DNA of 64,000 nt from Hahella sp. HN01 (GCF_018986435.1 NZ_JAHMIN010000008.1:62261-126260); one strand, 5' to 3'. Shown: positions 7,680-17,039, counted from the stretch's first letter. Made by a program: numbers and translations. Notes: generated by a model not told the origin, from the letters alone.

Positions 7680-8285
7680 ATGCGTTGTATTGTCCATTGC
7701 AAAGCGCGCCTTTTCCTGTTCGCCGCCATGACGTTCTGCTCTGCGTTGACGCAGGCCGATGGCGATTTTTCTCAACGCCTGTCCACCGCGGCGCTTGAGC
7801 GAACCAACCATCAGGTCGTGTATGACGGCCGCTACCGCTCAATTCCCTACCCCAACGGCGACGTGCCTGCGAACACCGGCGTCTGCACTGATGTGGTGAT
7901 ACGCGCCTACCGTCAATTAGGCGTGGATCTGCAAAAAGAAGTGCATGAGGACATGAGTCAGTATTTCTCGCTGTATCCGAAAATCTGGGGACTGCAGAAA
8001 CCGGACGCCAACATCGATCACCGCCGCGTTCCCAATTTACAGACCTACTTTTCCCGTCACGGCCAATCGCTGCCCGTCACCGACAAGGCGGAGGATTATC
8101 AGCCTGGCGATCTGGTGACCTGGATGCTGCCGGGCAATCTGCCTCACATCGGCATCGTCGTGGATAAGAAACACTGGCTCAGCAGCCGCCCGATGATCGT
8201 GCACAACATCGGACGCGGTCCCAAACTGGAGGACATGCTGTTCGACTATCCCATCACCGGGCATTATCGCTACGAAACGCCCTGA
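7680..8285 (+). CDS. DUF1287 domain-containing exported protein
   Basis: 201 aa. It starts with a signal peptide (MRCIVHCKARLFLFAAM..., cleavage near residue 26). The mature part matches the DUF1287 family (E. coli YijF-like): VVYDGRYRSIPYPNGDVPANTGVCTD has the conserved Y-P-x-G-D-V-x-x-x-x-G-V-C-T-D-V. Later come D-H-R-R-V-P-N and a final H-N-I-G-x-G-x-x-x-E-D. The C, H and D residues suggest an NlpC/P60-like papain fold, so a periplasmic amidase or peptidase role is possible but unproven. Its 3' end overlaps the convergent GH9 gene by 16 nt. Confidence 0.85.
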   Translation: MRCIVHCKARLFLFAAMTFCSALTQADGDFSQRLSTAALERTNHQVVYDGRYRSIPYPNGDVPANTGVCTDVVIRAYRQLGVDLQKEVHEDMSQYFSLYPKIWGLQKPDANIDHRRVPNLQTYFSRHGQSLPVTDKAEDYQPGDLVTWMLPGNLPHIGIVVDKKHWLSSRPMIVHNIGRGPKLEDMLFDYPITGHYRYETP

Positions 8286-9964
8286 TCCTCCATGGAGAAG
8301 GCCAATAACCACCAGGCGGCGTGGGGCAGCCATTGCTCGCTCCAGCGCCAGCTGTGCAGGGGGTCGTCCGTCTCCATCATGGCGACGTCCATTTCATCAT
8401 GCAGGCTTGAGGTAATGCCGTTACAAACCCCGCCTTTGGAGGCGGGATAGAGTTCGCTGTATTGCGGGTTGTCATGGCCCACGCCCTCTACCATGCAGCA
8501 ATTGAACGGATTAAGTCCCAATAACCAGTTCTGCAAATTCTGTTCGAATCCACGCAGCTCCGCCCGCAGGCGTTCGGGAACATCATTCTGCCGTCGATAC
8601 CAGCGGGACGCCGCCGCCAGCGAGCCGAGTCGTGCATTCTCTCCCTGCCACCAATAGCCGGATTCATTGCTGTGAGGGAAGAAAAACTGCGCCCGCGGAC
8701 GTTGTTTAAGGGGCTTCACCAACTGCCGGGGATAGCCGAAAGGGTTGTCCACATCCCGGCTGATAGAGAGATAAAACTCCAGCCCACGGCGCACAAAGAA
8801 CTGCAGGGGAATGTCGCTATCCATCACCTCCTGCGCTCTCAGCAAGGCGATGATGGGTAGCCCTTCATCGGAGGCGTGGAAGAAAGGCCGGTCATTGTCT
8901 TCCTCCACCCGCCACCAGCCTTCGTAGCCATGACCGCAACTCTGTTTATTGACCAGATTGCGAATGCGCGCCGTGGCGTACTGGCTGTATCGCTCCTGTC
9001 CGGTTAGCTGATATAACTCCACCGCCGCCAGCAAGGCGCAATAGTCGTCGATGATGTTTTCCTTGCCGTTATCCAGATAGGCGAGATTGTTTTCCTGCAG
9101 ATGCGCGAAGGCGCGCTCAGCGATACGCCGGTAGGGTTTGTCATACACGCCAAGCGCCACGCTATACTGCGCCGCAGCGGCCAATGCGGCGATGGCCATG
9201 CCGCCGCCCTGACGCAGGCTGGCCTCCCAGCGCTCGCTCTTGTAGCCTTTCTGCGTGGCGTAGTTGCAGATATTGCGCTGCTCGGGGTCTTTGCTCCAGC
9301 GGTCAAATACAATCTGATAAAAATATCCCTCGTCCTCGTCGAACATCCGGCATAGAAAGTCCGCGCCATATAACGCCTCTTCCCCCGCCTGAGCCTGAAC
9401 AGCCTTGGGCAGACGCGGCGCCGCCGACAGCAGGCTCCATACCACCAACGGCGTCTGTTGCGGCGCCATGTAGTTGGCGTAAGAAAGATGACTCAAATAT
9501 TTGCTGACATCTCCAGAAGCGTCGTACCAGCCGCCGCTGACATCGACGCGCCCGGATTTACGCTGGCCAAAGAACGGTAGGTTGCGGTCATAGTCGTCAT
9601 ATCGCCCCTGACACCGCACCAGCCGGAAATACTCCGTCATCAGCGGCGTCAGACGCTGTCCGATACTCGGGTCTATGTCAAACCAGTGCGAGCGCACGCG
9701 ACCGCCGTCCGCCTCACAGCCATCCATTTCAAAGCGATAGCGGCCCGCTTCCGTAACCTGACTGAAGTCCAAAACATAACAGTCGCCGGTATGCCAGCCC
9801 GCGGCGCGCATAGGATCTCCCAAAGCGAATCTGGCCACGATCTCGCCGTCCTCACAGATCAGTTGCGCCATCGAACCGGTTAATCGCTCCCGGCTTTGGA
9901 CGATGCACCGTTTGACGGCGTCACAGGAATAACCAAGATGGTTCACGAGCAAGCTGGTCGACAT
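8270..9964 (-). CDS. Glycoside hydrolase family 9 enzyme without signal peptide
   Basis: 564 aa. Residues about 1-95 form an immunoglobulin-like CelD_N domain (VNHLGYS..., ending ...SHWFDI). Residues about 105-560 are the GH9 alpha/alpha barrel. Conserved parts: SGGWYDASGD (D148 and D152, catalytic base region), the NPFNCCMVEGVG segment and S-E-Q-W near the end, where E543 is the likely general acid. There is no signal peptide, so it probably acts in the cytoplasm on imported oligosaccharides, as do the GH9 exo-acting glucosidases and glucosaminidases of marine bacteria. It is the last gene of the Opp-type ABC operon (21 nt after the ATPase). Substrate is likely beta-glucan or cello-oligosaccharide; amino sugar oligomers are an alternative. 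Confidence 0.88.
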   Translation of the reverse strand: MSTSLLVNHLGYSCDAVKRCIVQSRERLTGSMAQLICEDGEIVARFALGDPMRAAGWHTGDCYVLDFSQVTEAGRYRFEMDGCEADGGRVRSHWFDIDPSIGQRLTPLMTEYFRLVRCQGRYDDYDRNLPFFGQRKSGRVDVSGGWYDASGDVSKYLSHLSYANYMAPQQTPLVVWSLLSAAPRLPKAVQAQAGEEALYGADFLCRMFDEDEGYFYQIVFDRWSKDPEQRNICNYATQKGYKSERWEASLRQGGGMAIAALAAAAQYSVALGVYDKPYRRIAERAFAHLQENNLAYLDNGKENIIDDYCALLAAVELYQLTGQERYSQYATARIRNLVNKQSCGHGYEGWWRVEEDNDRPFFHASDEGLPIIALLRAQEVMDSDIPLQFFVRRGLEFYLSISRDVDNPFGYPRQLVKPLKQRPRAQFFFPHSNESGYWWQGENARLGSLAAASRWYRRQNDVPERLRAELRGFEQNLQNWLLGLNPFNCCMVEGVGHDNPQYSELYPASKGGVCNGITSSLHDEMDVAMMETDDPLHSWRWSEQWLPHAAWWLLAFSMEDQGVS

Positions 9965-9985
9965 AAAAGCGTTCCGAAAATGAGT

Positions 9986-10951
9986 TCAATAAAGATGACA
10001 ACGAATGGCGTGGTTATCCGCCAGCTGGCGCAACGCAGGCATGACTTCCCTGCATTCGGCGAGGGCTTGCGGACAGCGATGGACGAAAGGACAACCTTTG
10101 GCGTCCGGCTGACGCATAGGCGCGTCCGTCTGCGCCGGGGCGGTCGAGGGATTGTCCCCCGCGCCGGGAATGGAGTTCAGCAGCAACCGGGTATAGGGGT
10201 GCTGCGGATTCTGTGTAATGGCCTCGCTATCGCCCTGCTCCACCAATGAGCCGCCGTAAAGGACAGCGATGTCGTCAGCGAAATAGCGCGCCGAAGCCAG
10301 ATCATGAGTGATGAACAGAAACGCAATGCCCTGCTCCTGCTTTAGATCCAACAGCAGATTCAGAATGCCGATGCGCACCGACACATCCAGCATGGAAGTG
10401 GGTTCGTCCGCCAGAATCACTTCCGGTTTAACCGCCAGCGCTCTGGCGATGGCGACTCGTTGACGCTGACCGCCGCTCAGCTCATGAGGGCGTTTCGCGG
10501 CGGTCTCATCGGCGGGATGCAGGCCGACCCGCTCCAGCAAGATGCGGGCTTGTCGGGCGGCGTCGGCCGCGTTGTCGACAACGCCGTTGGCCAGCAGGGG
10601 CCGCTCAATCTGATAACCGATAGATAACGCCGGATTAAGAGAGCTGAATGGGTCTTGAAAGATCATCTGCACGCTACGACGATAAGCGGCGGTCTCTTTG
10701 GATTTACGCTGCCCCAGACCCGCGCCGCGCCAATAGATATCGCCTGCCGTCGGCTGGTGCAGCCCGCTCAACAGACGCGCGCAGGTGCTCTTGCCGCTGC
10801 CCGACTCGCCTACTAACGCCAGGGCCTTGCCCAGCCGCAGAGACAGGCTGACATCACGCAAGGCGCGCAAGACGGATCGGCGCCCCCATGTCCCGGTTTT
10901 AAAATCCAGGGACACATTTTCCATACGCAGCAATGCAGATTCTGACGTCAT
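9986..10951 (-). CDS. Opp/Dpp-type ABC transporter ATP-binding protein (OppF/DppF-like)
   Basis: 321 aa from the ATG at 10951, which overlaps the stop of the preceding ATPase gene as ATGA. Walker A GESGSGKST, signature [15 protein letters not shown], Walker B with DEPTSMLD, and the C-terminal oligopeptide-transport extension with CPFVHRCPQALAEC are all visible. It supplies half of the ATPase dimer for an importer whose permeases and binding protein are encoded upstream. Although the family is named for peptides, such systems also import cello- and other beta-gluco-oligosaccharides. The GH9 gene directly downstream and LacI gene upstream support a sugar substrate here. Confidence 0.92.
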   Translation of the reverse strand: MTSESALLRMENVSLDFKTGTWGRRSVLRALRDVSLSLRLGKALALVGESGSGKSTCARLLSGLHQPTAGDIYWRGAGLGQRKSKETAAYRRSVQMIFQDPFSSLNPALSIGYQIERPLLANGVVDNAADAARQARILLERVGLHPADETAAKRPHELSGGQRQRVAIARALAVKPEVILADEPTSMLDVSVRIGILNLLLDLKQEQGIAFLFITHDLASARYFADDIAVLYGGSLVEQGDSEAITQNPQHPYTRLLLNSIPGAGDNPSTAPAQTDAPMRQPDAKGCPFVHRCPQALAECREVMPALRQLADNHAIRCHLY

Positions 10952-11946
10952 GAGACCTCCGCGGTTTGCGTCGTCGCTACGAGCGGACGGGAAACTCTGG
11001 CGCAAGCGACAACGCGTCCTTCCGTTAAAGAGGCCAACGCTTGCGTCTGGGTGAGACAGGTCGACTCCGCCTTCTCGCAACGGGGCGCAAAAGCGCAACC
11101 CGCGATCGATTCCGTCAGACGCGGCGGCGCGCCGGGGATGCCCTGCAGGCGTCTGCGAGGGCCGCACAATGACGGAAAGGAGCGCAGCAGCGCTTGCGTA
11201 TAAGGATGCGCCGGTTGCTCTCCGACCTGCCGCGCCGTTCCTGCTTCCACCAGTCGACCGGCGTACATGACCCCGATGCGGTCGCAAAACTCCAGCATCA
11301 ATCCCAGATCGTGGGAGATAAACAGCACAGAGAAGCCAAACTCCCGCTGCAATGCGGAAATCTTGCCAATAATGTCGCGCTGCACCACCACATCCAACGC
11401 CGTGGTCGGCTCATCCATGATAATCAGCCGGGGCCGCAACGCCAGCGCCATGGCGATGCAGATACGCTGCCGCATGCCGCCGCTGAATTGATGGGGATAA
11501 TCGTCCAGTCTGCCGGGATCAATGCCCACCAGGGCAAACAGCTCCCTGGTTCGGGAGCGCGCCTGATCCTCATTCACACGCTGGTGGGCGCGAATGGCGT
11601 CGCAGACCTGTTCCGACACCCGAATCACCGGATTCAAGGCGTTCATGGCGCTCTGCAGAACAACGCTGGTCTGCGCCCAGCGAAACGCCCGCAGCCGTTT
11701 TGCGTCCATGCGCAACACGTCCTCCCCCTCGAACAGCACTTCACCATCAGAGACGAAGCCCGGCATGCGAATCAATCTGGCGATAGCGAAAGCAGTGGTG
11801 CTCTTGCCGCAACCGGATTCCCCCGCCAGACCGAATACTTCCCCCGCACGGATATCGAAGCTGATATCGTCCACAGCGCGGGCGACGCCGGCGTCCGTCA
11901 GGTAATCCACACACAGATTGCGAATGCTCAGTAAAACGTCAGTCAT
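10948..11946 (-). CDS. Opp/Dpp-type ABC transporter ATP-binding protein (OppD/DppD-like)
   Basis: 332 aa from ATG 11946 (MTDVLLSIRNLCVDY), 8 nt inside the end of the permease gene; an upstream extension is only read-through of that gene. Walker A GESGCGKST, signature FSGGMRQRICIAMAL, Walker B IIMDEPTTALD, C-terminal CAFAPRCEKAESTC. It pairs with the next gene to power the importer at the inner membrane. The tight overlaps on both sides show one co-translated operon. Confidence 0.92.
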   Translation of the reverse strand: MTDVLLSIRNLCVDYLTDAGVARAVDDISFDIRAGEVFGLAGESGCGKSTTAFAIARLIRMPGFVSDGEVLFEGEDVLRMDAKRLRAFRWAQTSVVLQSAMNALNPVIRVSEQVCDAIRAHQRVNEDQARSRTRELFALVGIDPGRLDDYPHQFSGGMRQRICIAMALALRPRLIIMDEPTTALDVVVQRDIIGKISALQREFGFSVLFISHDLGLMLEFCDRIGVMYAGRLVEAGTARQVGEQPAHPYTQALLRSFPSLCGPRRRLQGIPGAPPRLTESIAGCAFAPRCEKAESTCLTQTQALASLTEGRVVACARVSRPLVATTQTAEVS

Positions 11947-12904
11947 TGACAGGCAATCCCTTCTTGCGCAGGTAGGCGATGACCGCTTTTTCCCCGCGCC
12001 GCTTGCGCAGCAGCGGGTTGGCGATTTCATCCACCGTGAAGTTGATCAATACCAGCGCCGCGCCGGTAAGCATGATGGCGAAGCAGGCGGGCAGAATTTC
12101 CCACCAGGCGCCGACTTGCAGCGCCGAATTCTGCTGCCCCCAAAACAGAATGGTTCCCCAGGTCACCGCGCTGGGATCGCCCAGACCGATGAACTCCAGA
12201 CCCGCCTCCGCCAGAATGGCGTAGATAGTGGTCAGCACAAAGCCGCTCACCACCAGAGACAGCATGTTCGGCAGGATATGCGCCGCCAGAATACGCCACC
12301 AGGGCTCATTCAGCAGTTGGGCGGCTAGGATGAAGTCTTTATGACGGATTTGCAGGGTCTGCGCCCGGATAATGCGGGCGGTCCAGCCCCAGCCGGTGGC
12401 GGCCAGCACCAGTCCGATCACCATGGGACTGGCGCTGTCGACAAAGCTGGCGATCACGATAATCAGCGGCAGCGCGGGAATCACCAGCGCCACATTAACG
12501 ATGAAGCTGATGACGTCATCCAGACGGCCGCCAAAATAACCCGCGCACATGCCCACGAATACGCCGATCAGCGTCGCCAGCGCCCCGGCCAGCAACCCCA
12601 CTGTCAAACTGGCTTGAGCGCCATACAGCAATTGCGCAAAGACGTCCTTGCCCATGCGCGTAGTTCCCAGCCAATGGTCGCCGTCCGGCGGCAAGTGCGG
12701 CATGGCGCTCATGCGATCCGGGGGAAACTCCGTCAACCAGGGCGCGCCCAAAGCCGCCACCGTCAACAACAGTAGAATCAGCAGACCCGCGACGCCGCGC
12801 TTATCCGCCAGAAACACCCTTAGAGGCGCCGGCGCCCGATGAAGCAGCCCATCCGTTTGTAGGTTGTCCAGGCCCAGTTCGACCTGTAGATCATGCAGTT
12901 TCAC
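11939..12904 (-). CDS. Opp/Dpp-type ABC transporter permease (OppC/DppC-like)
   Basis: 321 aa inner-membrane permease. The N-terminal OppC_N-type segment contains LLILLLLTVAALGAPWL. It is followed by the typical H-x-L-G-T-T-R-M-G-K-D-V-F periplasmic block, five further membrane spans and the EAA loop (L.EAGLEFIGLGDP). It overlaps the OppB-like gene by 4 nt (ATGA) and the OppD-like gene by 8 nt. Forms the transmembrane channel with its neighbour; oligosaccharide or peptide substrate. Confidence 0.9.
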   Translation of the reverse strand: MKLHDLQVELGLDNLQTDGLLHRAPAPLRVFLADKRGVAGLLILLLLTVAALGAPWLTEFPPDRMSAMPHLPPDGDHWLGTTRMGKDVFAQLLYGAQASLTVGLLAGALATLIGVFVGMCAGYFGGRLDDVISFIVNVALVIPALPLIIVIASFVDSASPMVIGLVLAATGWGWTARIIRAQTLQIRHKDFILAAQLLNEPWWRILAAHILPNMLSLVVSGFVLTTIYAILAEAGLEFIGLGDPSAVTWGTILFWGQQNSALQVGAWWEILPACFAIMLTGAALVLINFTVDEIANPLLRKRRGEKAVIAYLRKKGLPVND

Positions 12905-13887
12905 GCTAATTCGCTCCTGTCGCGCAACCGGGGGTCCAGCAGCAGATTCAGCAGATCCGCAATCAGGTTCGCCAACAACACGGTGAATGTCAGCAGCAAC
13001 AGCTGTCCCTGAATGAAGGCGTAATCTCTTTTCTCAATCGCCGCGAGGGTGAACTTGCCCAGTCCGGGATAGTTGAACACCACCTCCGTGATCAACGCCC
13101 CTCCCAGCACAAAGCCGAAGGTCAGGGCCAGTGACGTGATCTGCGGCAGCATGGCGTTGCGGGCGGCGTAGCGGAACAGAATACGGCGACCGCTGAGCCC
13201 TTTGGCCCGCGCCAGGGTGATGTAATCTTCGTTGAGCAGATTGATCATGGTGTTGCGCATGCTCAGGTGCCACCCGCCAATGGCGATGATCACCAAAGAC
13301 GCCAGCGGCAGCACACTGTGATACAGGACACTGCCCATGAAGGCCATATTCCATCCCGGCTCCAGATCAATGTTGTAGGCCCGTCCCAAGGGAAACCATT
13401 CCAGTTGCAGGGCGAAACCGTATAACAGGAGCAACGCCACCACCGCCGGGGTGAAGGCGTTGAGCATGACATTCACTGGCGTAAACAGCGTGTCGAAGAA
13501 GGAGCCGCGCCGCCAGGCCGCCAGCATTCCAAATAAAATGCCCACGACAAAGCTCAGCAGCGTAGCAACGCCCACCAGAAACAAGGTCCAGCCAGCGGCG
13601 TATAACAGCATCTCTGAAGCAGGCTGCGGAAAGTTAACCGTGGAAACGCCCAGATCGCCATGCAATAGCCGGATAACATAGGCGACAAACTGATCCCACA
13701 GACTGCCGTCAAACCCATAGGCGGCGCGCATGGCGTCCAGGCTTTGCTGCGACATACGTCCGCGCAGGCTGACAAACAGCGTCGCCGCCGGATCGCCCGG
13801 CATCAGACGGGGAATAAAAAAGTTGAGGGTCAACGCCACCGCAAAGGCGGCGCAGTAAAACCCAAGACGGCGCAGAATAAAGCGCAT
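12901..13887 (-). CDS. Opp/Dpp-type ABC transporter permease (OppB/DppB-like)
   Basis: 328 aa. I prefer the ATG at 13887 (MRFILRRLGFY), which has GGGAG 8 nt upstream; a GTG two codons earlier is too close to that ribosome site. Features: N-terminal membrane helix, P-G-D-P-A motif, LDAMRAAYGFD, H-G-D-L-G-V-S, and the C-terminal permease block ending in LLLDPRLRDR. First permease gene after the binding protein, 22 nt apart, with a 4-nt overlap to the OppC-like gene. Confidence 0.9.
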   Translation of the reverse strand: MRFILRRLGFYCAAFAVALTLNFFIPRLMPGDPAATLFVSLRGRMSQQSLDAMRAAYGFDGSLWDQFVAYVIRLLHGDLGVSTVNFPQPASEMLLYAAGWTLFLVGVATLLSFVVGILFGMLAAWRRGSFFDTLFTPVNVMLNAFTPAVVALLLLYGFALQLEWFPLGRAYNIDLEPGWNMAFMGSVLYHSVLPLASLVIIAIGGWHLSMRNTMINLLNEDYITLARAKGLSGRRILFRYAARNAMLPQITSLALTFGFVLGGALITEVVFNYPGLGKFTLAAIEKRDYAFIQGQLLLLTFTVLLANLIADLLNLLLDPRLRDRSELA

Positions 13888-13909
13888 CAGCACATCTCCC
13901 TGGCGGACG

Positions 13910-15631
13910 CTATTGTCGCGCCACTTGCGCCGCCGCTTCTTTACGCAGAGACAGGTTCAACACATGCACGCCCCGCTCCGGCACCCCCAGATGCAGCATC
14001 GGCCGCACATAGGGATTGTCCTGGGTTACCCAGCCCTGAAAGCGGGAGTCGTTGTACTGATACCAGTCCGGGTTGGCGAACAGGGTGATGACCGGCAGTT
14101 TCTCCGCCACCTGTTTGTGCACCTGCGTCAGCCATTTTTTCTGTTCGGTCCGATCCTGGGTTTGCGCAAATTTGTCCAACGCCTGATTGATCTCCGGGAT
14201 AACCATGCCGTGCATGTTCTGCTCCAGCCGCCGCCCTTCCGCCAGCCCATCCGTGGCGAACATCAGACTGTAGGTTCCATGGGGCGTCGCGGAAGGTTTG
14301 GTCCACATGATGTAAACGTCGAAATCGCCCTGGGTGGTTCCCGCAAACCAGGTGCTTTCGTCCTGGGTGCTGAGATGGGCGTTGACGCCAATGTCGCGCA
14401 GGTTTTCCGACACCGTCATCATGGTGTTGACCCAATCCGACCAGCCGGAGGGCACCGCCAGTTTGAACTCAATGGAGGAGCCGTCCGGATTGTCGCGCCA
14501 GCCGTCGCCATCGCGATCAACAAATCCGTTATCATCCAACAGGGCCTTGGCCCGCTTGGGGTTGTACTCCATCAGATAGCGATAGGGTTGCAGGGCCTGC
14601 GCATCGTACCAGTCCTTGTACAGTTCGCCGGTGCCGATAGGAAACTGGGTTTCCGTGGTCAGACCGAAGGTGGCTACATCCAGAATAAAGCGGCGGTTGA
14701 GCGCCATACTGAACGCCTGGCGGAACGGCAGACTGTTGAACGGCGCTTTACGGGTGTTCAAATGCAAATTGGCGTTGGCGCCGGCGGGAAACCAGTATTT
14801 GTTATGCTTGTCGCCGTTGACGTAGGTTTTTTCCGGGTCCGACATGCCGTCTCCCAGCCAGTCGATTTTGCCGGCCCTCGCCGCCAGCATGGTCTGGTCA
14901 TTGCCGGAATACTGAGGGAACTTCAGACAGTCGATGTAGGGTTTGCCGGCGTCCCAGTATTTCTCGTTCCGGCATACCTTGAACTGGGACATGCTGAAAG
15001 AACGCACTTCAGTAAACGGCCCGGTGGCCACCGGCTCCGGATTGGCGAAGGTCGTTGGGTCCTGCACGTCTTTCCAGATATGGCGCGGCAAGGGATACAT
15101 CACGCCGATATGTTCGTGCGCCAGTGCGCTGGGCTTGCTCAGACGCGCCACAAAAGTGAGGTCGTCGATCTTTTCCATGCTGACGATCAGCCCGTTGGGG
15201 TTGCTGTCGGACTGGATGTCCAGACCGACTGGAAAAGCCGGGTGGGATTTCGCCAATTCGAACGTAAAGACGACATCGTCCGCGCTGAAGGGCTGACCAT
15301 CTGACCACTTTACGCCTGGGCGCAGATGGTAAGTGATGGAGCGCAGGTCGTCAGCGGTCTCGAAGGAGACGGCGAGACGGGGGAAGTCCTGGCCGGGATG
15401 GGCGATGTTGTATATCCACAGGGGTTCGTAGATGAAGTCCTGGGCGTAAAAAGCGCCGACGGAAAAATTATAGGGGTTGAAGTTACGCACATGGGCGTTG
15501 GTCTGAGTCGGGGCCAGCACCAGCTCGCCGCCGTGAATCCTGTTTTGATCCGCCTCCGCCGCCTGCACCGAAGCCGTCAGCGCCAAACAAGCGATTAAAG
15601 ACCGCGTTTTTATTTTTGTCGTCGCTTTCAT
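13910..15631 (-). CDS. ABC transporter substrate-binding protein, family 5 (oligosaccharide/oligopeptide type)
   Basis: 573 aa from ATG 15631 (MKATTKIKTRSLIACLALTASVQA), giving a clean signal peptide; another ATG four codons earlier has its ribosome site too close. The mature protein is a large SBP_bac_5 receptor: FIYEPLWIYN, YHLRPGVKWSDGQPFSADDVVFTF and AFSMALNRRFILD are family hallmarks. It has no lipobox, so it should be a free periplasmic protein. It captures the ligand for the OppBCDF-like importer. Binding proteins of this class in cellulolytic bacteria recognise cellobiose to cellopentaose, and the GH9 and LacI genes in the operon point the same way. Confidence 0.9.
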   Translation of the reverse strand: MKATTKIKTRSLIACLALTASVQAAEADQNRIHGGELVLAPTQTNAHVRNFNPYNFSVGAFYAQDFIYEPLWIYNIAHPGQDFPRLAVSFETADDLRSITYHLRPGVKWSDGQPFSADDVVFTFELAKSHPAFPVGLDIQSDSNPNGLIVSMEKIDDLTFVARLSKPSALAHEHIGVMYPLPRHIWKDVQDPTTFANPEPVATGPFTEVRSFSMSQFKVCRNEKYWDAGKPYIDCLKFPQYSGNDQTMLAARAGKIDWLGDGMSDPEKTYVNGDKHNKYWFPAGANANLHLNTRKAPFNSLPFRQAFSMALNRRFILDVATFGLTTETQFPIGTGELYKDWYDAQALQPYRYLMEYNPKRAKALLDDNGFVDRDGDGWRDNPDGSSIEFKLAVPSGWSDWVNTMMTVSENLRDIGVNAHLSTQDESTWFAGTTQGDFDVYIMWTKPSATPHGTYSLMFATDGLAEGRRLEQNMHGMVIPEINQALDKFAQTQDRTEQKKWLTQVHKQVAEKLPVITLFANPDWYQYNDSRFQGWVTQDNPYVRPMLHLGVPERGVHVLNLSLRKEAAAQVARQ

Positions 15632-15671
15632 TCGTCTTCCCATTTCCTGTTTAAGTTGAACCCCTGACGAT

Positions 15672-16676
15672 TCAGTTCAGATCCCTCACTGAATCCCGTT
15701 CGATCAGCTTGGGCTCCAACACAACGTGCTTCTCCGCCATGGTCGGATTCTCCAAGCGTTCAATGAGCAGTTTTACCGCCGCCTCGCCCATCTCCATTAC
15801 GTCCTGCCTGACAGTGGTCAGCGCGGGACACATTAGTTTGGCGTGGAAATTATCGTCATACCCCACCACCGAGATCTGCTCCGGTACGCTGACGCCCCGC
15901 TCGCGCAGGGCTTGATAGACCCCGGCCGCCATATCGTCATCGCCGGCGCAAATAGCCGTGAATCGGGCGCCGCCATCCAGCAGCCGCAGGGTCGCCTGAT
16001 AGCCGAACGTCTCCTCGTAGGGACCGGACAGAATCAAATAGTCGCGCTCGGTCAGGCCGTGCTCCGCCATGGCGCGCAGGAAGCCGTCCCGGCGCAGACG
16101 AGCGTCCAGGTAGCTCTCCGGCCCCATCAGATGCGCGATGCGCCGGTGTCCTCTCTCCAATAAATAACGCGCCGCCAAATAGCCGCCATGCAGGTTGTCC
16201 ACCCGCGCCGACCATTTGGAAATCCCCGGCAGCATGCGCCCCATGGTCACAATGGGGTAGTTGCCGGGATGTACGCCGGCCAGACGCTCCAACGGCACTT
16301 CGTTCTCCACGTATAGCAACAGTCCGTCGCAGCGGCGATCCAGCAATGAGTTGATCACGGCGACTTCCCGGTCCAGATCGCCATAGCCGCTGGTGACCAC
16401 CAGATGTTTGTCGGAACCGGAGATGTAATCCTGTACGCCGCTCAGCATCTGCGCATAGAAGGGGCTGGCGAGGTTCACCACCACCACGCCGATGATGTCG
16501 GACTTATTACTTTTCAGGCCCCGCGCGAAATGATTGGGACGGTAGCCCAGCTTGCGAATGGCGTCCTCCACCCGCTTACGCGCGGCGGGAGAAACAGACC
16601 CTTTGTTTGACACCACCCGGCTGACCGTGGACTTCGACACATGGGCCAGCTCCGATACATCGATAATTGTTGGCAT
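15672..16676 (-). CDS. LacI-family transcriptional regulator
   Basis: 334 aa. N-terminal helix-turn-helix (IIDVSELAHVSKSTVSRVVS, residues 4-23) with the hinge A-R-G-L-K-S-N-K-S, then a periplasmic-binding-protein-like sensor domain (DIIGVVVVNLASPFYAQML; later ...GYDDNFHAKLMCPALTTVRQD). First gene of the Opp-type operon, 40 nt before the binding protein, so it likely autoregulates that operon and responds to an oligosaccharide or its breakdown product. Candidate operator palindromes lie upstream at 16692-16707 and 16759-16770. Confidence 0.9.
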   Translation of the reverse strand: MPTIIDVSELAHVSKSTVSRVVSNKGSVSPAARKRVEDAIRKLGYRPNHFARGLKSNKSDIIGVVVVNLASPFYAQMLSGVQDYISGSDKHLVVTSGYGDLDREVAVINSLLDRRCDGLLLYVENEVPLERLAGVHPGNYPIVTMGRMLPGISKWSARVDNLHGGYLAARYLLERGHRRIAHLMGPESYLDARLRRDGFLRAMAEHGLTERDYLILSGPYEETFGYQATLRLLDGGARFTAICAGDDDMAAGVYQALRERGVSVPEQISVVGYDDNFHAKLMCPALTTVRQDVMEMGEAAVKLLIERLENPTMAEKHVVLEPKLIERDSVRDLN

Positions 16677-16691
16677 GACAGGCTTCTACAG

Positions 16692-16707
16692 TTGGGAACG
16701 TCCCCAA
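16692..16707. promoter_or_regulatory. Candidate LacI-type operator
   Basis: TTGGGAACGTCCCCAA, an imperfect palindrome with the central CG typical of LacI-family sites, 16 nt upstream of the LacI start codon at 16676. Operator role is inferred from position and symmetry. Confidence 0.45.
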
Positions 16708-16758
16708 AATCATGTTGCAGGGGGGTATTAGGGTCAAGGCTGCAGCGGCTTAACCAGG

Positions 16759-16770
16759 GCGTTATAACGC
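16759..16770. promoter_or_regulatory. Perfect 12-bp palindrome GCGTTATAACGC
   Basis: Self-complementary dodecamer in the LacI-operon leader region, about 83 nt upstream of the LacI start. Possible second operator; its sequence differs from the site at 16692, so the binding factor is uncertain. Confidence 0.35.
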
Positions 16771-17039
16771 GACAGCCTGTCACCCCGAGGTAAAACCCCG
16801 CTTACGCCAGAAGCCCGCAACAATCATTCATCTTATTGAAATATTTAATATTTTTAGATGGAAAAGAGCGTTTATACCGCGACTGAAAACAAGAAAGGCG
16901 ACGATTCCCAATTTGTTCCCAAATTGACAACCATCGCCAAGACGGGCCTATTCTGGCCGCGTCGATACGCAAATCGCCCCCAAAGCTCTCTGCGTACTTC
17001 GGGCTGTTCCCTGGCCCCGCAATCGCGTCGGAAACAGGC

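Larger units (their letters stand above)
16677..17039. other. Intergenic region with several short palindromes
   Basis: 363 nt between the CUT1 ATPase gene and the LacI gene, both minus strand. It should hold the promoter of the LacI-Opp-GH9 operon. Palindromes seen: TTGGGAACGTCCCCAA (16692-16707, two mismatches), GCGTTATAACGC (16759-16770, perfect) and CAATTTG-TTCC-CAAATTG (16909-16926). No clear terminator for the upstream operon. Confidence 0.6.

Noticed and set aside
13914-15304. Long plus-strand frame of 463 codons opposite the Opp binding-protein gene
   Set aside because: Antisense shadow in a GC-rich gene; the minus strand encodes a clear binding protein with signal peptide and family motifs.
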